Numbered from the stretch's first letter, positions 1-7,111 are shown. The stretch is DNA of 17,550 nucleotides from Acidobacteriota bacterium (GCA_002714165.1 PAWT01000036.1:50359-67908); one strand, 5' to 3'. A program made the numbers and translations. Notes: generated by a model not told the origin, from the letters alone.

Positions 1-986
1 AGCGGGTCTTCGTCGTCGATTAGGAAGGTATGCTCACCCGTGATCCAAGCTTCGCCTTCGATCTCAGGCACGATGGCAGAATGGTCACCGACCTGTGACC
101 GCCCCACGATTCGGCCCCGGAACTGCGTGCCGAGGAGGCTCTCGTGTGTGAAGGGTCGGTCGGCCGCAAGCAGTTGCATGGCGTCAAGCACCGCCATCAC
201 GGCGCAGGTACCACTGCCGCAAGGCGACCGATCAACTTGGGCGTCGGCGAAGATCGTCACATTACGCAAGTCAGCCCCTGGAGCGTCCGCAATGCCGGTG
301 AAGATCGTCCCATAAATTCCCGTTAATCCTTCATCGACCGGATGCACAATCACCGCCTGGGATTCCACTGAGCGCTTAATTAACATGCCAACTTCCCGCA
401 ACGTGCCTAAGTCAGCCGCACCGATTCTTAGACCGGCCGCCTCGGCATCCACGATGGCATAGAAAGCGCCACCGAAAGCAACATCGACGGGCACTTCGCG
501 GTTTCCAAGCTTTACAGTCAACCCAGGGTGTAAGACAAACGATGGCACGTTGACGAACGTGACCCGCTCAACGCGCGGAGCACCGTCACGTTCAGTCACG
601 GCCGCACGTGCCCGGATAAGCCCAGCCGGTGAGTCGAGCACAACCTCTGTTTTGTTGTCAGGTAAGTGCAGGAGCCCACGCTCAAGCGCGATCGTAACAA
701 CGGCTAGAATACCGTGGCCGCACATCGTGCTGTAACCCTCGTTGTGCATGAAGAGAACACCAGCATGTGAGCCGGAGGTTACCGGTTCGGTAAGTACGGC
801 GCCGTACATGTCGAGGTGCCCACGGGGCTCAAACATGAGTGCACGTCGGAGCGCGTCATGATGTTCCATAACCCAGGATCGCTTCTCAAGCATCGTCCGA
901 CCAACAGGGCTCGGATATCCTTCGACGATTAAACGCAGTGGCTCACCTGCGGCGTGGGCGTCGATCGTCCGGAGGCGATGGATCAT
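1..986 (-). CDS. Proline racemase / 4-hydroxyproline 2-epimerase family protein (3' end cut by window edge)
   Basis: Translating the minus strand from the ATG at 986-984 gives 328 codons open to the window edge. The product starts MIHRLRTIDAHAAGEP, the N-terminal signature of the proline racemase superfamily. Both catalytic cysteines are visible: Cys89 in STMCGHGI and Cys256 in DRSPCGSGTC. In characterised members the two-Cys form performs racemisation or epimerisation at C-alpha, whereas trans-3-hydroxy-L-proline dehydratases usually carry Thr at the second site. The last visible residues (ITGEHTFLIDDEDP) match the family C-terminus, so only a few codons should be missing. The family acts in the cytosol, and no signal peptide is seen. 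It is divergent from a cyclodeaminase/mu-crystallin-family reductase 57 bp away, which suggests hydroxyproline or proline catabolism. The Shine-Dalgarno sequence is weak. Family assignment is sure; substrate (trans-4-hydroxyproline, proline or 3-hydroxyproline) is not. Confidence 0.93.
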   Translation of the reverse strand, partial: MIHRLRTIDAHAAGEPLRLIVEGYPSPVGRTMLEKRSWVMEHHDALRRALMFEPRGHLDMYGAVLTEPVTSGSHAGVLFMHNEGYSTMCGHGILAVVTIALERGLLHLPDNKTEVVLDSPAGLIRARAAVTERDGAPRVERVTFVNVPSFVLHPGLTVKLGNREVPVDVAFGGAFYAIVDAEAAGLRIGAADLGTLREVGMLIKRSVESQAVIVHPVDEGLTGIYGTIFTGIADAPGADLRNVTIFADAQVDRSPCGSGTCAVMAVLDAMQLLAADRPFTHESLLGTQFRGRIVGRSQVGDHSAIVPEIEGEAWITGEHTFLIDDEDP

Positions 987-1043
987 CTCGCTATTAAAGT
1001 GGCTTCGGTTGCGGCTAGCAGTAAGACGATTATAAGCTCCCAT
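987..1043. promoter_or_regulatory. Divergent promoter region with one AT-rich -10 box usable on both strands
   Basis: The 57 bp between the two divergent start codons contain attataag at 1029-1036. On the minus strand this reads TATAAT (1035-1030), a consensus -10, with transcription expected to start about 36 nt before the racemase ATG; no good -35 is seen. On the plus strand it reads TATAAG (1031-1036), 16 bp after TTGCGG (1009-1014). That would start transcription at about 1043, right at the ATG of the reductase. This is motif reading only. Confidence 0.4.
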
Positions 1044-2045
1044 ATGACACTGCTTGTACCGATGCCACTAATTCTCAATAGTTCTGACGTCCGCGCCCTT
1101 GTCACAATCCCCGACCTGGTGCCACTAATGGAACGGACCTTGGCCCAATTCTCGCAGGGCAAGGTCGAACAACCGCTCCGCAACGTCTTCAGTATCGGTC
1201 CTGACAAGGCCTATTGCGGCGTGATGCCAGCAGCCCTCTCGAACCCAGCTGCGGTAGGCACCAAACTGGTCACGATCTTCGAGCACAACCACCAGCACGG
1301 CCTTCCCTCACACCTCGCCACGGTCGTGCTACTCAACCCTGAGACCGGTGCACTACTGGCCGTGCTAGACGGAACCTACATCACTGAGGCGCGGACCGCG
1401 GCTACCTCGGCAATGGCCGCGCAGCATCTCGCAGTTCAAACCGACGGACACAAGCTGGCAATCATCGGTTCCGGGGTGCAGGCACGGAGTCATCTCGACG
1501 CGTTCGTCCACGCGCTCTCCGTTCAAGACGTACGGGTTTGGAGCCCAACCGAAAGCCACCGCCGGCAATTCGTGAACACGATGTCTACATCCACCGACGT
1601 CCCGCTTGCGGCAACATCCTCCGCTGAAGAAGCGATTCGTGGCGCAACCTTGATCGTTCTTGCCACGTCGTCTACCGAGTCTGTCGTCGAAAACGACTGG
1701 GTGGAGGACGGTGCCCACGTGACCTCCATTGGCGCTCCAATCCCTCATCAACGGGAGATGGACCCACGACTGGTCGCGCGTGCACGGGTTATTGTTGATT
1801 CCAGAATCGGAGCTCTCGCTGAGTCTGGCGATATCGTTCAAGGAATTGCAGACGGATTCTTTAGTGAGAACCACCTTGTGGCCGAGATTGGCGAAGTCGT
1901 AAGCGGACAGAATCAGGGTCGGACCCACCCCGACGAAGTGACCATTTTTAAGTCATTAGGCATGGCCGTCGAGGACGTCGCCGCAGCCCACCTCGCCTAC
2001 ACCCGAGCCATCGAACAAGGACGGGGAACGGTCATAACGTTGTAG
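1044..2045 (+). CDS. Ornithine cyclodeaminase / mu-crystallin family reductase (probable delta1-pyrroline-2-carboxylate reductase-like)
   Basis: This is a 333-residue cytosolic NAD(P)-dependent enzyme of the ornithine cyclodeaminase/mu-crystallin family (usual size about 310-350). Visible landmarks are GTKLVTIF (72-79), LDGTYITEARTAATSA (108-123), the Rossmann loop IGSGVQA (141-147) and the C-terminal TIFKSLGMAVED (300-311). The segment that holds the catalytic Asp in true ornithine cyclodeaminases (GGDCPG) reads GAPIPHQREMD here. This argues against ornithine deamination and for an imine reductase such as pyrroline-2-carboxylate/ketimine reductase or alanine-dehydrogenase-like activity. The divergent partner is a proline racemase-family enzyme. 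The frame stays open upstream to 954 but would overlap that gene. ATG 1044 is chosen from the promoter position. ATG 1062 (MPLILNSSDV) fits the family N-terminus equally well. Neither has a Shine-Dalgarno sequence. Confidence 0.9.
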   Translation: MTLLVPMPLILNSSDVRALVTIPDLVPLMERTLAQFSQGKVEQPLRNVFSIGPDKAYCGVMPAALSNPAAVGTKLVTIFEHNHQHGLPSHLATVVLLNPETGALLAVLDGTYITEARTAATSAMAAQHLAVQTDGHKLAIIGSGVQARSHLDAFVHALSVQDVRVWSPTESHRRQFVNTMSTSTDVPLAATSSAEEAIRGATLIVLATSSTESVVENDWVEDGAHVTSIGAPIPHQREMDPRLVARARVIVDSRIGALAESGDIVQGIADGFFSENHLVAEIGEVVSGQNQGRTHPDEVTIFKSLGMAVEDVAAAHLAYTRAIEQGRGTVITL

Positions 2046-2102
2046 AGCAACCCTTGTCGTGCTTACTCCACAGTTTAAACGGAACTTCGCGATGATTGAC
2101 GT

Positions 2103-2960
2103 TTACAGCCGCCGGTCGGGCATGATCATCGTTCGCCACATGTGAGACGACGGACTGTTATCCCATCCGAGCCCTTCCTTCGGCTGCTTAAAGTGGCGAC
2201 CCATGATGTCGATGAACGGTTCGATCGACACCTTGGCATTCGGGTCAAACGCATAGTAATCGTTCACGGTTACGAGCCGCGAATGCTCATACCACTTGTG
2301 ATTACGCACAAACTCGTAAGTGCGCTGAAGATACGGCTCGGGCTTGTAGTCCGCACCGAAAACACGAAGATAGCCCTCTGGATACACGTAGCCATATGCT
2401 TCGTCGGGATAGAAACGCAGTGTCTGGTGGTAACGAATCGCGAAAGTAGTAATCTCCGGCACGTAGGGTTCGAGTAGTTGAGCACCCCACCAGCCATGGT
2501 CCGGATGCATCACGCTGAGGACAACGTCGTGGAGCAGGCAGGCCAGAACGACCTCTTCTCGCATCCCGGTGTGGAGGGCACGCGTTGCACTCTGCAGACA
2601 GTGACCAGTCCACGCAAAGCGATACTTAAAGAAGTCAAGTAGGGTTGGCTTCTCGGGCATCGTTATAAGCGGCCGAAGCCGACCGTCTACTGTGCGATCA
2701 CCGTCGTTTCTCGGCACAAAGAGGGTGCCAGTACCGTTCCGGTATGGCCGATCAAGATCCGCATTTCGTGCCTCGAGTTCACCAACCGTCGGGTATTGCC
2801 CACCCTGCACTTCCTTAAGAATACCCTCGAGGACATCGGCTTCTTTAAGTCTGTCTTCCAGGTAATGCTCAAGGGCATCGGCTTTGTCGTCTGGGGTCAT
2901 GAGCGAGATGGCCGCGGGACCGCCAAGGCTCGCAACAAATGCCCGTCGATCAAGTTTCAT
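2103..2960 (-). CDS. Tat-exported HD-domain protein (putative metal-dependent phosphohydrolase or HD-type diiron oxygenase)
   Basis: This 285-residue protein has a twin-arginine leader (DRRAFVASLGG, residues 4-14, followed by a short hydrophobic run), so export by Tat, possibly with a bound cofactor, is inferred. The core carries an HD-type metal site: His120 (TGHCLQSATRA), the His144-Asp145 pair in ACLLHDVV, His152/His155 (HPDHG) and His178 (IRYHQT). The order H...HD...H...H, with LQSA after the first His, resembles the PhnZ/TmpB group of HD-domain mixed-valent diiron oxygenases more than a plain phosphodiesterase. The substrate cannot be read from sequence. A C-terminal stretch of about 90 residues (190-285) is rich in Tyr, Trp and His. 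The RBS is good: AGAGGA about 8 nt before the ATG. It lies downstream of the NHL lipoprotein on the same strand, 130 bp away. The HD family is fairly sure; oxygenase versus hydrolase is open. Confidence 0.8.
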   Translation of the reverse strand: MKLDRRAFVASLGGPAAISLMTPDDKADALEHYLEDRLKEADVLEGILKEVQGGQYPTVGELEARNADLDRPYRNGTGTLFVPRNDGDRTVDGRLRPLITMPEKPTLLDFFKYRFAWTGHCLQSATRALHTGMREEVVLACLLHDVVLSVMHPDHGWWGAQLLEPYVPEITTFAIRYHQTLRFYPDEAYGYVYPEGYLRVFGADYKPEPYLQRTYEFVRNHKWYEHSRLVTVNDYYAFDPNAKVSIEPFIDIMGRHFKQPKEGLGWDNSPSSHMWRTMIMPDRRL

Positions 2961-3090
2961 AGTGTTTTCCTCTCGAGAAACGTGCCCACAATTGAACCAA
3001 AATCACCTCAAAGACGATTACGCCATCCCGTTTTCCTGGGTTGCGCGGCTAACCGATCTCGGAGACAGCCTCGATTTTCGTTCCGCACTA

Positions 3091-4209
3091 CTATCTACTG
3101 GACCGCACCATCGCGCCGCCACCGGACACTACAGCACCATATACATTACCCGCAGCATCCACAGCCACGCCCTCAGGGTTCGATCCATCGGGGTACCTGT
3201 CGTGGCCTTCGATTGCTCCGTTGATGAAATAGCTGACCGAGCCGTCTTCTAAGCTACCGACTCTGATGCCCGGGGTCCAACCTGGATTCCGCACCTCGTC
3301 GAACGCGGACTCAGAGTCAGCTACGTAGACCATCCCATCAGGGCCGAAATGTACGTCGCTTGGCCGGCTGAATTGTTTGAACTCCTCAACAGCATTGCCC
3401 TCTTCATCAAAAATCTGCAACCGGTTATTCCCACGGTCGGCAACAACGAGACGGCCCAGCGGGTCAAACGCTAGCGCGTGGGGTGTTTTAAGTTCGCCCG
3501 GCTCGGAACCCCACCGCCCCCAAGAGACAATGAACTCTCCATCAGCCGAGAATTTGGCTATGCGAGCCACGGTGTTTGGGTCATCCGTGTTCTGCCCCTC
3601 GTGGCCATCACCAACATAAACACTACCATCCGGACCAACGGCCACGTCGTTCGGAGTGTTCAGCCTAGCATCCGTGCCATCACCAGCCACTCCGCCCTCA
3701 CCCAGCGTCAGCAGCACTTCACCTTCCGGACTGAATTTGATGACCACGTGGCCCTTGCCGGCTTGGCTGGGGTCCTCGTCGTCAGGCCCTCGCGCATCGC
3801 TAATCCACACGTTACCCGCTGGGTCGACATGAATACCGTGCGGGAAGAGCATCAGCCCTCCGCCGAAGCTAGCAACCACGTTTCCTGCAGGGTCGATTTT
3901 GAGGACCGGGTCTAGATCAGAGGTAGCACAAGAATTCGAACCACAGCGATCAATTGCCCAGATGTGTTCGCCATCGGGATCGATGTCGACCCCAGCCGTT
4001 GATCCCCACTCACGCGCGTCTGGCAGCATCACCCATCCATCCTCGGTGGTATAGGGATTAGGTAGCTCATTAATTGGCTCAAGTACCGTTGGCTCCGGTT
4101 CGACCTCCGCCATCGGAGCCTCAGGCTGGCCACAGGCCACCAGGCCAATCATCACAAGCGCCGATGTAGCACCAACCAGCATTCCTCTCAGACGATCTCG
4201 ATTAGGCAT
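3091..4209 (-). CDS. NHL-repeat beta-propeller lipoprotein (peptidyl-amidoglycolate-lyase-like)
   Basis: This 372-residue exported lipoprotein has an N-terminal hydrophobic segment (11-25) ending in the lipobox LVAC (Cys26). An acidic Pro/Glu linker follows (28-50). The rest is a chain of NHL-type propeller blades with recurring signatures such as FPHGIHVDPAGNVWISDA (122-139), NDVAVGPDGSVYVGD, PHALAFDPLGRLVVADRGNNR, SDVHFGPDGMVYVAD and EGVAVDAAGNVYGA. The HGIHVD and PHALAF histidines lie where peptidyl-alpha-hydroxyglycine lyases bind zinc. The later blades carry Ser/Asn-Pro-Glu at the equivalent turns, so a complete lyase site is doubtful, and a binding or scaffold role is equally likely. 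Cys89 and Cys94 (DRCGSNSCATSD) could form a disulfide. The RBS is very strong: AGGAGGGG (4212-4219) about 5 nt before the ATG. It is preceded on the same strand by the TlpA-type lipoprotein, 222 bp upstream. Confidence 0.88.
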   Translation of the reverse strand: MPNRDRLRGMLVGATSALVMIGLVACGQPEAPMAEVEPEPTVLEPINELPNPYTTEDGWVMLPDAREWGSTAGVDIDPDGEHIWAIDRCGSNSCATSDLDPVLKIDPAGNVVASFGGGLMLFPHGIHVDPAGNVWISDARGPDDEDPSQAGKGHVVIKFSPEGEVLLTLGEGGVAGDGTDARLNTPNDVAVGPDGSVYVGDGHEGQNTDDPNTVARIAKFSADGEFIVSWGRWGSEPGELKTPHALAFDPLGRLVVADRGNNRLQIFDEEGNAVEEFKQFSRPSDVHFGPDGMVYVADSESAFDEVRNPGWTPGIRVGSLEDGSVSYFINGAIEGHDRYPDGSNPEGVAVDAAGNVYGAVVSGGGAMVRSSR

Positions 4210-4431
4210 AGTCCCCTCCTAAAATTCCCGGAACATCATCTCAACCGTATCCAGCCTTGTCCATCTAGCAGACTCCCCTGTCAGAACTAGCACTTCCGGA
4301 CAGACGGAAACTTCAGCACAAATACCGAGAGCCTTAGCCGTCACTACCACCCGACGAAAACCGCCGGAGTGAAGGCGAAACAACAGAGCCAGTGGACCAA
4401 CGGCCAATCGACCGGTCTACACGAGCAGCAG

Positions 4432-5400
4432 TTATGTGGCTAGCAGGCGCTCTACCTGTGCCGATAGCTCCTCGTACGAAAGTGTCCCCGGGTTGTACAG
4501 GTCAACGACCCCTTCACGGTCGATGATGACTAGTGTCGGCGTTGTGCTGATACCAAAGTCGAGAAAGCTCTGCTGACTCACGGGCACACTCATCCATTCC
4601 GGGACCGGAAATTGCTCCTGATAGGCGCCTCGCAAATACTCGAGTTCTTCCGCCGGCGTAGCGTTTTGTCCACGGGCTATATAGCCATACAGTTGCGTCG
4701 GGCCGATGATAGCGAGATCGCCCTCACCGTATTGCTCGTACAACTGATCCAAAATCGGCAATTGCTGTTTGCAGTCCGGACACCAGTGGGCCCAGAAATA
4801 TGCCACAACAACCTTTCCCTTCAGGCTATCAGGCGACAACACTTGTTCACCGAGGTAATGCTCGACATCGATCACCGGGAAAGGCTGTCCTTCTAGACTA
4901 AGAAGCAAGATGTTTTTCTGAAGACGGGTCTCAATTGAGGTTCCCTTATAAGTCTCATGTTGCGCCCGTAAGAACTCCACCGCTCCGCTTCGGTCACCAC
5001 GCGCATCTTGAACGCGTCCGAGCACTTCAATGCCAGCACCCAGTGCAGTTGGAAGTTGCCGTTCCAAGTCCACTTCTCGATCGCTGAGAAGTGCAGAGCT
5101 ACCATCGTACGCCTCACGCGCATATTGCTCGGCTACATCCCAGCGCTGGGCAAAACTCGCGCCGCGACCGAGCCAGGACGCCGCGACCAGCCACTCAAGT
5201 GATGTCTGGTCATGGTGCCCACGTTGCTGCTGTAGAAGCGTCTGCGCCGCATCAACCTCTTCGGCCCAAGCCATGTCGCGCATCTGGTTCACCAACTCCG
5301 AGATCTCCATCGGTGAACTTTTCGGCGCTGGGGACCCACAGGCCAAGCTCAAAACTACCGTTGCTACGAACGTGAGCTTCGCGATTCTCTTTAACAACAT
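4432..5400 (-). CDS. TlpA/ResA-type thioredoxin-fold lipoprotein with an extra N-terminal helical domain
   Basis: This 322-residue lipoprotein has a signal peptide (5-20) with lipobox LSLAC (Cys21). Residues 30-165 are an Ala/Leu/Glu-rich, probably all-helical region that looks TPR-like (AEEVDAAQTLLQQQ, AEQYAREAYDG, VLGRVQDARGDRSGAVEFL). Residues 172-322 form an AhpC/TSA-TlpA-like thioredoxin fold. It shows FWAHWCPDC (202-210, active-site Cys207 and Cys210) and the cis-Pro loop STTPTLVIID (Pro288). The family works in the periplasm as a thiol-disulfide reductase, often for cytochrome c or oxidase assembly; the substrate here is unknown. The RBS AGGAAGG (5407-5413) is about 6 nt before the ATG. 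A 34-bp palindrome (5414-5447) abuts that RBS and may control expression. The next gene downstream is the NHL lipoprotein. Confidence 0.9.
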   Translation of the reverse strand: MLLKRIAKLTFVATVVLSLACGSPAPKSSPMEISELVNQMRDMAWAEEVDAAQTLLQQQRGHHDQTSLEWLVAASWLGRGASFAQRWDVAEQYAREAYDGSSALLSDREVDLERQLPTALGAGIEVLGRVQDARGDRSGAVEFLRAQHETYKGTSIETRLQKNILLLSLEGQPFPVIDVEHYLGEQVLSPDSLKGKVVVAYFWAHWCPDCKQQLPILDQLYEQYGEGDLAIIGPTQLYGYIARGQNATPAEELEYLRGAYQEQFPVPEWMSVPVSQQSFLDFGISTTPTLVIIDREGVVDLYNPGTLSYEELSAQVERLLAT

Positions 5401-5642
5401 CCTAGAACCTTCCTATAGTTGATGAACGCGCGCGTTCCTCAACTATAACATTTGGTAGCGTTCCGAAAACCTATACACCGACCGACCAAAGGCCGCCTCC
5501 GGCTCGAGGAGGGTGCCTCCTATTCGGGATGGCGTAGCTCGACCAATAAATACAGGACCAAGGATGGTAAGCCCCATCCTCCAGTGGGCAGTATTTCGAT
5601 ATCAAGACGATGATGGTGCAGTTGGGTCTCGGCTCAGACCGT
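5401..5642. other. Gene-free interval with several hairpins
   Basis: This stretch lies between the TlpA-type gene and the short lipoprotein ORF. Besides the 34-bp palindrome it holds an AGGAGG-GTG-CCTCCT hairpin (5507-5521) and an AGGATGG-6-CCATCCT hairpin (5561-5580). On the minus strand the latter is followed only by a loose T/A-rich stretch, so it is at best a weak terminator for the upstream genes. A minus-strand frame of about 44 codons runs from an ATG near 5575 to a stop inside the palindrome. It has no usable RBS and no recognisable product, so I do not call it a gene. Confidence 0.4.
5414..5447. promoter_or_regulatory. 34-bp near-perfect inverted repeat upstream of the TlpA-type gene (operator or leader hairpin)
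   Basis: The sequence from TATAGTTGA to TCAACTATA is symmetric about the 5430/5431 boundary. It has 17-bp arms with a single mismatch (5423 T against 5438 C), and the centre GAACGCGCGCGTTC is a perfect palindrome. It ends exactly where the AGGAAGG ribosome binding site of the minus-strand TlpA-type gene begins. As DNA it has the size and symmetry of a binding site for a dimeric or tetrameric repressor of TetR/MarR type. As RNA it would be a very stable hairpin directly before the RBS. No T-run follows on the minus strand, so it is not a standard terminator for that direction. The protein that binds it, if any, is not in the window. Confidence 0.7.
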
Positions 5643-5807
5643 TCACCCTAGCGATAGACACCGTGTGGTGGTTGTGGTTGTGCTCGTAGTCGTCGCCGTC
5701 GACGTTGGTGCCGTCGGTGACGCGCTACCGCCGCCGCCACAACTCACAGCACCCATCGCACCAACTACAAGAAGCAGACATGGAAGAACGACACGACGAC
5801 GAAGCAT
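5643..5807 (-). CDS. Very short lipoprotein ORF, possibly a truncated lipoprotein
   Basis: The 54-codon frame starts at ATG 5807, 22 bp after the stop of the upstream binding-protein gene. It has an Arg-rich start (MLRRR), a hydrophobic core and lipobox GAVSC followed by GGGG, which is a good lipoprotein signal. A Ser/Thr/Pro linker (SPTAPTSTATTTSTTTTTT) follows, and it ends after only six more residues. The signal and linker look like the front of a much larger lipoprotein whose domain is missing. In another frame the text continues for about 20 residues (TVSIARVNGLSRDPTAPSSS), which may point to a frameshift within the low-complexity linker, but no recognisable domain follows there either. 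The upstream sequence is purine-rich (GAAGAGAAAAAAA) as a weak RBS. It could be a genuine small lipoprotein or a decayed gene. Confidence 0.45.
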   Translation of the reverse strand: MLRRRVVLPCLLLVVGAMGAVSCGGGGSASPTAPTSTATTTSTTTTTTRCLSLG

Positions 5808-5829
5808 AGTTTTTTTCTCTTCTTCATTG

Positions 5830-7095
5830 TTATTGGTGAGGTGGACTCGTAACACTGCCAGGCCACAAAATAGCATCTTCGTTCAATACCAGTTGACCGC
5901 TTACGGGGTCCACGGTGCCAACAGACACGAAGTCCACGGTGTTGCCATCATCTTTGTAACCATGACTGTTGACGATCTGAATCGGCATGTTCGCCCGATC
6001 GTTCGTGCCCGGCACAAGCGCGACATGACCCGTCGCTCCATCAAAATTCATTCTTCTGAGATACGTCAACATGCTCTGGCTGGTCACACGCTCACCCGCC
6101 TCTTGAATATCGCGAATGGCGTAGCCCACCGCCAACATGTGGTCGTAGCTTAAGGCTCCATAGAAAAAGGCTTTTGAACTCGGGTCGACAGGCTTGCCTA
6201 ATCGTTTTTCCAGCGCGTTTCGGAATTGTGACAACTTCGGTGATGGCATGAGCTCGACCATGGGCGCGAAATAGCCGAGGCTGCCCGCCACCGCCTCGGG
6301 CGCCTCATCCGCTGAAACCATCTCGGCGGCATAGAACGAATAGCCCGGCTCATTCATCTCAAGCTCATGCAGCGCACGAAATATCCTCACTGTGTCCGGC
6401 GTTGGACTCGTATTCACAATATGCCTGATGCCGGCCTGTTTGACCTTGGTCATATACGATTTGATCTCGTCGTAGGACGTGTCTCGCGGATAACTGTATT
6501 CCTGCACGATATTGATATTCCGTTGCTGGGTAGATTCGTGGATGACGTCTCTGGCTCCGAGACCCCAGGCATCCGTCGTATAAAAATACGCAATCTCTTC
6601 GACACCAAAGTGCGCAGCAACATTAATCAAATAACCTTCATACTGTTCACTTGGACTGACCACGCGTACGAAATAAGGAAATTCCTCGACTGACGACAGC
6701 ATGGACGCGTTGGAACCATTCGAGATGACGGGGATTTTGTACTTTTCAGCGACGCGGGCAATGTCGACGGCGGGCCCACTGCAATCCGCCCCAGTGAGCA
6801 CAAGAATGCCCTTCTGCATGAGCGTCTCCGCCATAAGCGCCGCGTTCTCCGGCCAGCAGTGGTAGTCGATCGTGTTCTCGTTCGTCATGCGAATGCGTGC
6901 GTCCCCCAACATGCCGGATTCGTTAATTTCCGCAATAGCAATCCGAGAACCGTGCAGGCTGAAGTCACCCCAGTCGGAGTAACGACCATCTCTGTAGTGG
7001 TAGGTATACATACCGCCGAGATCGTAGATTTGGGCGAAGCTTGCGGAGGCGGTAGCTGATATAAGACACAGCACGAGCACGAATGGATTTCTCAA
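5830..7095 (-). CDS. Periplasmic branched-chain-amino-acid-type substrate-binding protein (Peripla_BP_6 family)
   Basis: This 421-residue protein starts at a TTG (7095-7093) preceded by a perfect AAGGAG (7107-7102) at 6 nt, which fixes the start. A Sec signal peptide (1-21, SFA before Gln22) precedes a type-I periplasmic binding fold. It shows GSRIAIAEINESGMLG (49-64), VLTGADCSGPAVDIARVAEKYKIPVISNGSNA (99-130), the hinge segment FPYFVRVVSPSEQYEGYLINV and AYFYTTDAWGLGARD (169-183). Cys80 and Cys105 could form a disulfide. The family binds branched-chain amino acids, amides, urea or aromatic acids for ABC uptake, or serves as a sensor domain. No permease or ATPase of that transporter type is in the window, so it is an orphan here. 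It begins 16 bp after the stop of the cyclohexadienyl-dehydratase-like gene and is surely co-transcribed with it. The ligand is unknown. Confidence 0.9.
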   Translation of the reverse strand: MRNPFVLVLCLISATASASFAQIYDLGGMYTYHYRDGRYSDWGDFSLHGSRIAIAEINESGMLGDARIRMTNENTIDYHCWPENAALMAETLMQKGILVLTGADCSGPAVDIARVAEKYKIPVISNGSNASMLSSVEEFPYFVRVVSPSEQYEGYLINVAAHFGVEEIAYFYTTDAWGLGARDVIHESTQQRNINIVQEYSYPRDTSYDEIKSYMTKVKQAGIRHIVNTSPTPDTVRIFRALHELEMNEPGYSFYAAEMVSADEAPEAVAGSLGYFAPMVELMPSPKLSQFRNALEKRLGKPVDPSSKAFFYGALSYDHMLAVGYAIRDIQEAGERVTSQSMLTYLRRMNFDGATGHVALVPGTNDRANMPIQIVNSHGYKDDGNTVDFVSVGTVDPVSGQLVLNEDAILWPGSVTSPPHQ

Positions 7096-7101
7096 GAAGG
7101 G

Positions 7102-7107
7102 CTCCTT
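7102..7107 (-). promoter_or_regulatory. Strong Shine-Dalgarno sequence that supports a TTG start
   Basis: AAGGAG on the minus strand lies 6 nt before TTG 7095-7093. No in-frame ATG or GTG nearby would place the signal peptide correctly. It lies in the 16-bp gap after the stop of the upstream gene. Confidence 0.8.
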
Positions 7108-7111
7108 AATC

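Noticed and set aside
1365..1928. 187-residue open frame on the minus strand
   Set aside because: It is entirely inside the cyclodeaminase-family gene on the other strand, with no recognisable motifs and no RBS.
4219..4407. 62-residue minus-strand open frame in the 222-bp gap between the TlpA and NHL genes
   Set aside because: It has no RBS and no signal or domain. It ends just before the NHL gene's RBS and looks like chance. A TTCCG-6-CGGAA hairpin at about 4294-4309 lacks a T-run, so it is not called a terminator.
5561..5580. AGGATGG/CCATCCT hairpin as a terminator of the binding-protein transcript
   Set aside because: The stem is only 7 bp and a proper T-run is missing on the minus strand. 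It is mentioned as structure only.
5655..5700. ACC/ACA-rich low-complexity stretch as a possible repeat array
   Set aside because: It simply encodes the Thr/Ser linker of the short lipoprotein. The unit is irregular and there are no spacers as in CRISPR.
5665..6153. 162-residue open frame on the plus strand
   Set aside because: It is antisense to the binding-protein and mini-lipoprotein genes. Its Val-rich start is the complement of the Thr-rich linker, and no motif is seen.
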